Shown here piece by piece: positions 6,495 to 13,662 of a stretch of DNA of 64,000 bases. The first letter of the stretch is position 1. Every line of letters starts with the position of its first letter. A model generated the notes under the pieces. It was not told the DNA's origin and did no database searches. It was given only the letters and a program-made list of their open reading frames with translations. A program made the translations under genes and the position numbers. This DNA comes from Gammaproteobacteria bacterium (GTDB taxonomy: Bacteria; Pseudomonadota; Gammaproteobacteria; Steroidobacterales; Steroidobacteraceae): assembly GCA_025359205.1 (NCBI GenBank), contig JANYHD010000020.1, positions 1 to 64,000 on the forward strand. Direction: 5' to 3'.

Positions 6495-8341
6495 GCGGAG
6501 CCGAAGGCCGGCTGGAGAAGTTCGAACGCGGACTGATCACGCTGCTGCTGCTGGCGATGGTCGCATTGCCGCTGGGCGACCGAATGCTGTTTCACCTCGG
6601 GCGCAGCCTGCCGTCGAGTGCGGCACTGGTCTCGCATCTGGCGCTGATCCTGACGATGCTCGGTGGGCTGCTGGCCGCCGCCAGGCGGCGCCTGATCGCC
6701 ACCCCGATCGTCCTCGAGCACCTGCCGGCACGGCCGCGCGCCGTCGCTAGCGCGGTGGGACAGGCCGCCGCCGCCGTGATCTGCCTGCAGCTTGCACGGG
6801 CGGCGTGGCACTTTGTTTCTGCCGAGCGTGGTTCGTCTGCCGAACTGCTGCCGGGGCTGCCGCTCTGGCTGGTGGAACTGGTGATCCCAGCCGGGTTCCT
6901 GCTGATCGGGGCGCGCGTGTTGCTGGTGGGGCATGCAGGCGCGCGATGGCGCGTCGCCGCGCTGCTGCTCGCGCTTGCCGGTGCCGCCCTGTGCCTGCAC
7001 GGCTGGGACCCGGCAACCGGTCGTGCGCTCGGCCTCGTTGCACTGCTGGTGGCACTGCTATGCGGCGCACCCATGTTCACGATCATTGGTGGCCTGGGCC
7101 TGCTGCTCATGTGGTCCACCGGTCAGCCCACGGCCGCGATGGCCGTGAAACACTACGCGCTCGCGACCACGCCTGTCATTCCCACCTTGCCGCTGTTCGC
7201 CTTCACGGGCTATCTGCTCGCGGAGAGCGGTGCTGCGCAGCGCCTGGTGCGCGTGTTCAGCGCCTGGTTCGGTCCGTTCCGCGGCGGCCTGGCGGTGGCC
7301 ACCGTGTTGTCCTGTGCTTTCTTCACGACCTTCACGGGCGCATCGGGCGTTACGATCCTGGCGCTCGGCGGCTTGCTGCTGCCGGCGCTCAAGTCAGCAG
7401 GCTACCGCGACAGCAACGCGCTTGGCCTCATCACGGGTTCAGGCTCGATCGGCCTGCTGTTTCCGCCTTGCCTGCCAGTCATCCTCTACTCGATCATCGC
7501 ACTGCAGACGCTGCAGGGGTTCGATCCAGCGACGCTCGACCGGTACGACGTCAGTATGGAGGGCATGTTCAAGGCGGCACTGCTGCCCGGCATCCTGCTG
7601 GTGACGTTGGCGATGCTGTGGGGCCGTTCGCGCGAACCGGCGCGTGCAGGCCCGCGCCCACCCTTTGATTGGCACGAGGCGCTCGTGGCGCTGTGGGCCG
7701 CCAAGTGGGAAATGGCCTTGCCCGTGGTCGCAGTCGGCGCGATGTTCGGCGGCTGGGTCAGCTCGCCGGTGCAGGCCGCGGCCCTGACCGCGGGCTACGC
7801 CCTGTTCATCGAGACCTGCGTGCACCGCGACCTGAAGTTCCGCGTCGACCTGCCGCGCATCAGCGCAGAGTGCGGGTTGCTGACCGGCGGCATCCTGCTG
7901 ATCCTGGGCACGGCCATGGGCCTGACGAACTTTCTCGTCACCGAGCAGGTGCCGGACCTGCTCACCGCCTGGGTCACGCGCTACATCACCTCTCCCTATG
8001 TGTTCCTGTTCGCGCTCAACATCGCATTGCTGGCCGTCGGTTGCCTGATGGACGTGTACTCGGCCATCGTGGTGATCGTGCCGCTGATTGTGCCACTCGG
8101 GCTCCAGTACGGCGTCGACCCGGTGCAGCTGGGCGTGATTTTCCTGGTCAACCTCGAACTGGGGTTCCTGCACCCGCCGGTGGGCATCAACCTGTTCCTC
8201 GCCAGCTACCGCTTCAATCGCCCACTTGGTGAGATAACATGGGCCGTGCTGCCGATGCTCGGCGTGGTGGCCACTGCGGTGCTGCTGATCACGTACTGGC
8301 CGCCACTGACGCATTGGTTGCCCGCGCTTCTGGCCCGCTAG
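6491..8341 (+). CDS. Fused TRAP transporter permease (DctQ + DctM domains)
   Basis: The protein has 616 residues. The first 170 or so form the small four-helix Q domain; the rest is the large M domain with the conserved P-x-F-x-x-x-G segment (PLFAFTGYLLAESG), the Gly-rich hairpin around GASGVTILALGG, and the L-F-P-P region. Together they import the ligand delivered by the binding protein using a sodium or proton gradient. Fusion of Q and M is a known variant. The start codon overlaps the stop of the binding-protein gene (ATGA). It is the last transport gene; the regulator follows after 24 bp. Confidence 0.93.
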   Translation: MSGAEGRLEKFERGLITLLLLAMVALPLGDRMLFHLGRSLPSSAALVSHLALILTMLGGLLAAARRRLIATPIVLEHLPARPRAVASAVGQAAAAVICLQLARAAWHFVSAERGSSAELLPGLPLWLVELVIPAGFLLIGARVLLVGHAGARWRVAALLLALAGAALCLHGWDPATGRALGLVALLVALLCGAPMFTIIGGLGLLLMWSTGQPTAAMAVKHYALATTPVIPTLPLFAFTGYLLAESGAAQRLVRVFSAWFGPFRGGLAVATVLSCAFFTTFTGASGVTILALGGLLLPALKSAGYRDSNALGLITGSGSIGLLFPPCLPVILYSIIALQTLQGFDPATLDRYDVSMEGMFKAALLPGILLVTLAMLWGRSREPARAGPRPPFDWHEALVALWAAKWEMALPVVAVGAMFGGWVSSPVQAAALTAGYALFIETCVHRDLKFRVDLPRISAECGLLTGGILLILGTAMGLTNFLVTEQVPDLLTAWVTRYITSPYVFLFALNIALLAVGCLMDVYSAIVVIVPLIVPLGLQYGVDPVQLGVIFLVNLELGFLHPPVGINLFLASYRFNRPLGEITWAVLPMLGVVATAVLLITYWPPLTHWLPALLAR

Positions 8342-8365
8342 ACTACGCTCCGGATAGTCATCGAC

Positions 8366-11300
8366 ATGGATGCCGTCGAGAACTCCGTCCGCTACGCCAA
8401 GACCGCGCGCCCGGTGCCGGCCAATGTGCTGGCGCGCGAGCGGCTGTACAAACTGCTGGACGAAGCGCGCTCGCGCCCCGTGGTGTGGATCGCGGGGCCC
8501 CCGGGCGCGGGCAAGACCACGCTGGTGGCCGACTACCTGGCGCACCGGCCCATCGACACGATCTGGTACCAGGTAGACGGGAGCGATGCCGATCCGGCCT
8601 CGTTCTTCTACTTCGTCAGCCAGGCCGTGCAGGAGCGCCATCCGGACAGTCGTCCGTTGCCGCTACTGGCCTCCGAATTCCTCGCCGATCTCGAGGTGTT
8701 CACGCGCCGCTACTTCCGCGAACTCTTCAACCGGCTGCACTCGCCCTTTGCGCTGGTGCTCGACAATTTCCAGGACGGCGCGCAGGCAGCGGGGCTGCTC
8801 AGTATCCTGCAGAGCGGATTGAGCGAGATCCCGCCGGGCGGCAACATCATCCTGGTGGCACGCATTGAACCGCCGGCAGTGCTGGCGCGCTTCCGCGCCA
8901 ACAGCCAGATGTGCGTCGTGGGCTGGGACGAGCTCAAACTCACGCGCGAGGAGCAGGACGGCATCGTCGCATTGCGCGGCATGCAATACGACGACGCGGC
9001 GCTGTCGACCCTGTACCGCCGCACCCAGGGTTGGGCGGTGGCGCTGGCGATGCTGCTGGGCGACAAGCGCGCGCTGACTGATACCGGCGAGCTGCAGCCT
9101 TCACCGGCGCTGGCCTTCGAGTACTTTGGCGAAGTCGTGTTCCGCCAGCTTGATGCGGTGACGCGCGATCTGTTGTTGCGCATTGCCATGCTGCCGCAGA
9201 TCAGCCCGGCGCTGGCGCAACGGCTGTGCCCCGATCTCGATGCCGCCGCGTTGCTCGAGGGACTGAAGCCCTACGCCTACCTGTTGCTCACCACGCCGGC
9301 AAAAAACGAACTGCTCTACCAGCTGCATCCGCTGGCGCGCGAGTTTCTCATGCGCAAAGCGCGTGAAGTGTTCAGCGCGGACGAACTGCTCGCCGCGCGC
9401 CGGCGCGCGGCCACCCTGCTGGCCGGACAGGGGCAGGCCGATGCCGCGGCCGCACTGCTGGTCGAGATCGGTGACTGGAGCGAGCTGCGCACCCTGGTGC
9501 TGGCGCAGGCCGAGACGCTGCTGGCGCAGGGCCGCGGTGAAACGCTGGTGCGCTGGATCCTCTCGCTCCCGGCCGCGACCAGCGGCACGGACCCTTGGCT
9601 GCAGTTCTGGCTGGCATCTTCGCGCTTTGCGGGCGCGCCCAACGACGCGGCCGCGCAGTTTGAACGCGCCTATCGCGGTTTCAGTGCGCAGGGCGCCGAT
9701 GATGTCGGGCGCTTCCTCTCGCTCGCCGGATTGATCGATTCGCTGGTGCACGATCCGGACGACCTGCATCCGCTGGATCACTGGATTGGCGAGGTCGAGA
9801 AACTGATTGCAGAGCGGCCCTGGCCCAACGCCGCCATCGAAGCGCGCGTGACCCAGAGCCTGTTCATCGCGCTGGTGCTGCGCCAGCCGCAACATCCGCA
9901 GCTCTACGCCTGGGGCGAGCGCACGCTGGCACTGGCGCAGGGCGCTGGTGATGCGCGACTGCGCATGACCTCAGGCCTGTACGTCGTCACGGTAATGATC
10001 TGGACGGGTCGCTTTGCGCGTGCCGCTGCGCTGATCGAAGCGCTCCGCGCCATCGCCGAGGAGCAGGTGGTGCCCGCCGTGGCGCTGGTGACGCTGCGTC
10101 AGCTCGAGTCCATGTACTACATGCTGGTTGGGCGGCAGGACGCCTGCCTGGAGGCGGTCTACGACGGGCTCGATCTCGCGAGCAATTCGGGCGTCAGCCT
10201 GTGGCGCAGCACACTCTTGCTGCACGGTGCAGGCGCCTCACTTGCGGCCGGCGACCTCGATACCTCGGCGAAGCTGCTGGCCGAGGTTGGCGAGCGGAGC
10301 GCCGGCATGCGGCGCTTCGGCGCCTGCATGCGCCAGTATTTCCTCGGCTGGGACGCGCTGCTGCGCGGCGACAACTGGCAGGCGCATGAGCATGCGCGCG
10401 AATCCGTGAGCCTGGCCGAGCAGCTTGGAGCGCCGTTTTTCCAGGCGCTCGCCGGCCTGGCGCTGGTGCAGGCGCAGTTCGCGATCGGTGAGTTGGCCGC
10501 CGCCCGCGAACAGCTCGAGCGCACGCTGCGTGTTGCCACGCCGATCCGCAGCCTGCTGTTTGACTACATGGCGCGGCTCGCGTCTGCACAGCTCGCGCAG
10601 AGCCAGGGCGACACCTTGCTGGCCGAGCAGCAGCTGCGGGAAGCGCTGGGGATGGGGCGTGAACGCGGCTTCAGCTACGCGATGTTCTGGCGCCCGGAAC
10701 ATCTTGCGCAGCTGTGCGTGCTGGCGCTCGAGAAGAAGATCGAGCCGGCCTACGTGGCCAGCCTGATCCGCAGCCGCAACCTCATGCCCGCGGTTCCGCC
10801 TTACCGGCTCGAGGCCTGGCCCTGGACGTGGCGGGTGCGGGTGCTCGGCCAGTTCGCGCTCGAACTGCCCGCGCGTGACGGTTCGGCCGGCAACGGCGGA
10901 GGCGGAGGTGTCGGTGGCGCTGCGCGCTCGCAGAACCGCGCCCTTGAGCTGTTGAAAGCACTGATCGCCTTCGGCGGCCGGCAAGTGCCGCTCGAGCGGG
11001 TCGCCGACGCGCTCTGGCCGCGTATCGACAGCGACTACGCGCAGCGCTCGCTGACTACGACGCTGCACCGTCTGCGCAAGCTCCTCGGCGATGAAACCGC
11101 GATCGTCCTGGTGGCAGGCAAGCTGAGCCTCGATCCGCACCGATTCTGGATCGACAGTTGGGCACTGGAGCAGGCGTTGGGAGATTTCCAGGGCCTGCTC
11201 AAGCCGCCCGCCGAGGGAGCAGCGCCAGCCGCAGTCGAGTTGCTCCGCTCGGCCATCGAGCGCGTGATGGCGCTATACCAGGGGCCGCTGCTGTCACGGG

Positions 11301-11614
11301 ACCACGACTACGCTTGGGTTGCGGCGCCACGCCAGCAACTGCACGCGCGGCTGCTGCGCTTCGTTGCCGATGCGGCGTCGGCGCTGGAGTCCGCGCTGGG
11401 TCCGGCCGCGGCCGCGCGGCTCTACAACCGCGGCATCGACATTGATCCGCTGGCCGAGACGCTGTATCGCCAGCTCATGAGCATGCACCTGCGCCACGGC
11501 CAGCGCAGCGAAGCCGTCGACGCCTACGAACGCTGCCGCGAAACGCTGCGGCACAGCCTGCAGTCAGAGCCGTCGCCGCAGACCCAGCAGCTCTACAAGA
11601 GCATCAGCGCCTAG
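8366..11614 (+). CDS. Large STAND-ATPase transcriptional activator with C-terminal BTAD (SARP-like) domain
   Basis: The protein has 1082 residues. An N-terminal NTPase module carries Walker A GPPGAGKTT (44-52) and a Walker B segment ALVLDNFQD around residue 130, as in MalT-type STAND regulators. A long helical-repeat section of TPR type follows (about 350-800). A winged-helix domain starts near residue 818 (VRVLGQF), is interrupted by a Gly-rich insert near 845, and is followed by a bacterial transcriptional activation domain from about 931 to the end. Such proteins act as ligand- and nucleotide-gated activators. The position 24 bp behind the TRAP permease, same strand, suggests it controls or senses the imported compound; that is inference. 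Confidence 0.85.
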   Translation: MDAVENSVRYAKTARPVPANVLARERLYKLLDEARSRPVVWIAGPPGAGKTTLVADYLAHRPIDTIWYQVDGSDADPASFFYFVSQAVQERHPDSRPLPLLASEFLADLEVFTRRYFRELFNRLHSPFALVLDNFQDGAQAAGLLSILQSGLSEIPPGGNIILVARIEPPAVLARFRANSQMCVVGWDELKLTREEQDGIVALRGMQYDDAALSTLYRRTQGWAVALAMLLGDKRALTDTGELQPSPALAFEYFGEVVFRQLDAVTRDLLLRIAMLPQISPALAQRLCPDLDAAALLEGLKPYAYLLLTTPAKNELLYQLHPLAREFLMRKAREVFSADELLAARRRAATLLAGQGQADAAAALLVEIGDWSELRTLVLAQAETLLAQGRGETLVRWILSLPAATSGTDPWLQFWLASSRFAGAPNDAAAQFERAYRGFSAQGADDVGRFLSLAGLIDSLVHDPDDLHPLDHWIGEVEKLIAERPWPNAAIEARVTQSLFIALVLRQPQHPQLYAWGERTLALAQGAGDARLRMTSGLYVVTVMIWTGRFARAAALIEALRAIAEEQVVPAVALVTLRQLESMYYMLVGRQDACLEAVYDGLDLASNSGVSLWRSTLLLHGAGASLAAGDLDTSAKLLAEVGERSAGMRRFGACMRQYFLGWDALLRGDNWQAHEHARESVSLAEQLGAPFFQALAGLALVQAQFAIGELAAAREQLERTLRVATPIRSLLFDYMARLASAQLAQSQGDTLLAEQQLREALGMGRERGFSYAMFWRPEHLAQLCVLALEKKIEPAYVASLIRSRNLMPAVPPYRLEAWPWTWRVRVLGQFALELPARDGSAGNGGGGGVGGAARSQNRALELLKALIAFGGRQVPLERVADALWPRIDSDYAQRSLTTTLHRLRKLLGDETAIVLVAGKLSLDPHRFWIDSWALEQALGDFQGLLKPPAEGAAPAAVELLRSAIERVMALYQGPLLSRDHDYAWVAAPRQQLHARLLRFVADAASALESALGPAAAARLYNRGIDIDPLAETLYRQLMSMHLRHGQRSEAVDAYERCRETLRHSLQSEPSPQTQQLYKSISA

Positions 11615-11642
11615 CGCGAGCGTCGGCGCCTGGCGCGCACGT

Positions 11643-12032
11643 TCAGGCCAGGATATGCCAGGCGATGCACATCTGGCAGCCAAAGCCCACGACAAACGCG
11701 ATCGTTCGTACCCACGGCACGGCATAGGTGTACGCGGCGGCGTGCACGACACGCGCCCAGAAATACACCTGCGCGGCGCCAGCAATCGCGGCATTGTGGA
11801 TTCCGGCGGCATGTGCCACCAGCACCAACGCTGCGAACACAGCCAGGTTTTCCACGGCGTTGTAGTGCGCGGCCTTGAGCCGCTGTGCCCACTTGGCCAG
11901 CGGTTTGGGGTTTTCCGGGTAGCCAACGGCGTCGACCACGCCGCGCACCATGATTTCGTTGAGGATGTACGGCACCCACAGCAGGCCGGTCAGTACGGCA
12001 ACCATCGCCAGGTATGTCAGTTCAGCATTCAT
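11643..12032 (-). CDS. MAPEG family membrane protein
   Basis: The protein has 129 residues with four predicted membrane helices and the MAPEG signature region around A-H-Y-N-A-V-E-N-L-A-V-F, which includes the glutathione-binding type residues E-N and a following R (WARVVHAAAY). Eukaryotic members are microsomal glutathione transferases and eicosanoid synthases; bacterial members of this short type are mostly uncharacterised. It is transcribed towards the end of the BTAD regulator and divergently from the PEBP gene across a 138-bp gap. Confidence 0.85.
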   Translation of the reverse strand: MNAELTYLAMVAVLTGLLWVPYILNEIMVRGVVDAVGYPENPKPLAKWAQRLKAAHYNAVENLAVFAALVLVAHAAGIHNAAIAGAAQVYFWARVVHAAAYTYAVPWVRTIAFVVGFGCQMCIAWHILA

Positions 12033-12116
12033 TATTTTCCCCTACGGCGTGAGAATCGGATCGCGGTCTCGGGCGGCGCTGAGTCTACTGCCGCACACGC
12101 CGGCCCGCCATGGGGC

Positions 12117-12146
12117 TTGTCGGGCGCGGGACAAACCCGCTAGATT
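12117..12146 (+). promoter_or_regulatory. Candidate promoter and palindrome before the PEBP gene
   Basis: TTGTCG (12117-12122) and TAGATT (12141-12146), 18 bp apart, could be -35 and -10 elements for the gene at 12171. The -35 falls in an inverted repeat TTGTC-N8-GACAA (12117-12134), whose arms extend with GGG/CCC across one mismatch. It may be an operator or a hairpin. Confidence 0.28.
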
Positions 12147-12170
12147 GACGCCAGGCTTCGGGAGACACTC

Positions 12171-12755
12171 GTGCGTACACGTATGCGGGCATTGCTGCCG
12201 TTTTCAGTCACGCTGGCACTTGCATTGACGCCTTGCGGTGCAGCCTATTCTGCCGATGCCGCGAAATTCCGCCTGAGCAGCGCCGATATCAAGGCCAACG
12301 GCGTCATTGCCAACAAGTTCGTTTTCCAGGGCTTCGGTTGCAAGGGCGACAACGTCTCGCCTGCACTCAGCTGGAGCGGCGCGCCGCCTGGCACGCAGAG
12401 TTTCGCGTTGCTGGTGCACGACCCGGATGCGCCTACGGGTGGAGCTGGCTGGTGGCACTGGGTGGTTTACGACATTCCTGCAAGCGCCACCTCGATTGCA
12501 CAGGGCGCCGGCACGGCCAACGGGGCCGGTCTAGCGAATGGCGCAAAACAAGGCGTTACGGATTTTGGTGCGCCTGGTTGGGGCGGCCCTTGCCCGCCCC
12601 AGGGCGGCGGCACGCATCACTATCACTTCACGCTGCACGCATTGAAGGTGGCGAAGCTCGATATTCCGGCAGGGGCCACGGCCGCGTTGATCGGCTACAT
12701 GGTCAACGCCAATTCGCTGGGCAAGGCCAGCTTCACCGCCTTGTACGGCCGCTAG
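12171..12755 (+). CDS. Secreted YbhB/YbcL-type PEBP (Raf kinase inhibitor-like) protein
   Basis: The protein has 194 residues, starting at GTG with GGGAGA 6 bp upstream. A signal peptide (about residues 1-27) is followed by the phosphatidylethanolamine-binding fold: the N-V-S-P-A-L-S-W segment, the anion-pocket motif D-P-D-A-P near residue 85, W-H-W-V-V-Y-D-I-P, and the G-x-x-Y-x-x-P region as GPCPPQGGGTHHYHFTLHAL. Bacterial members bind small anions or lipids in the periplasm; no role is established. Its stop codon overlaps the stop of the convergent DMT gene in a shared CTAG (12752-12755). Confidence 0.9.
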   Translation: MRTRMRALLPFSVTLALALTPCGAAYSADAAKFRLSSADIKANGVIANKFVFQGFGCKGDNVSPALSWSGAPPGTQSFALLVHDPDAPTGGAGWWHWVVYDIPASATSIAQGAGTANGAGLANGAKQGVTDFGAPGWGGPCPPQGGGTHHYHFTLHALKVAKLDIPAGATAALIGYMVNANSLGKASFTALYGR

Positions 12756-13633
12756 GCGGTTTCCTCGGGTTCGATGGCCAGCAGCGCCGCGGCCGCAAAG
12801 GCAAGCAGGATGCCGGTGAGCTTGAGCGGCTGTGGCACCAGCCCAAGCACCGCGAGCGAGATGACTGCCGTGATGAGCGGTGCGCCGGCGTTGGTGAGTG
12901 GCGCGACCACGATCGCCTTGCCGTAGCGGAACGCGTACACCAGCGTCAGCGCGCCGATCGAGTTGAGGATCTGCGTGATCGCTGCGAGCCACGGCCCATC
13001 GAGTCCATAATTGATCGGCTGGCTGAAGTCCGTCATCCCCAACGCGACCGGGACCAGCAGCAGGCCCGTGACCGTCATGTAGAAGAAGATGTTCTCCGCG
13101 TTCATGGTCCGGTTCGCGAGCTTCATGTAGAAGGCCTGCACGCCCCAGGCCGCCATGATCGCCAGCGTGTCGATGAACCAGATGATGCCGTGCATATCGC
13201 CGCCGCCACCGGGCGCGTAGTCGAACATCGGCAGCGCAATGAGCGCGAGCGCCACGCCCGCGGCGCCGAGGCGGCTCACGCGTTCCTGCAGCAGCAGCAT
13301 TGACAACGCGATGGTGACCACGGGCGACAGCGCGATGATCGGGAAGATGAGATACGTCGGTCCGTTGTGCACGGCATGGAACAGCAGCATCTGGCCGCCC
13401 GCGCCTAGGAATCCGATCATCGAGCCGAGGTAAATCGACCGGCCGTCGGTCTGCAGCTTCCAGCCTGCGCGTTGCAACGCAAAGATTGCCGGCGGAATCA
13501 TGGTCAGCGCCCATACGACGTAGACCATGGTTTCCGGAAAACCGTGCTGCGTGGGGAGCCCCGCGAAAGCGCCCCACACGCCCCAGAACACGGTGGTCAG
13601 AAGCGCATAGAGCAGCCAGGGCCTGGCAGTCAC
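12752..13633 (-). CDS. EamA/DMT-superfamily inner-membrane transporter
   Basis: The protein has about 293 residues, hydrophobic throughout, with about ten membrane helices in two EamA repeats. The repeats are marked by an acidic LLLQERVSRLGAAGV loop in the first half and P-L-I-T-A-V-I-S-L in the second. It exports or imports small metabolites; the substrate cannot be read off. The GTG at 13633 is chosen because AAAGG lies about 8 bp upstream and the first helix starts right after it. A GTG at 13666 overlapping the TonB-receptor stop is the alternative. Further upstream reading frame lies inside the receptor gene and is a shadow. It probably shares a transcript with the receptor. Confidence 0.82.
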   Translation of the reverse strand: MTARPWLLYALLTTVFWGVWGAFAGLPTQHGFPETMVYVVWALTMIPPAIFALQRAGWKLQTDGRSIYLGSMIGFLGAGGQMLLFHAVHNGPTYLIFPIIALSPVVTIALSMLLLQERVSRLGAAGVALALIALPMFDYAPGGGGDMHGIIWFIDTLAIMAAWGVQAFYMKLANRTMNAENIFFYMTVTGLLLVPVALGMTDFSQPINYGLDGPWLAAITQILNSIGALTLVYAFRYGKAIVVAPLTNAGAPLITAVISLAVLGLVPQPLKLTGILLAFAAAALLAIEPEETA

Positions 13634-13662
13634 CCGCTTGCCTTTGTCGGCCGCGTCGAGGA

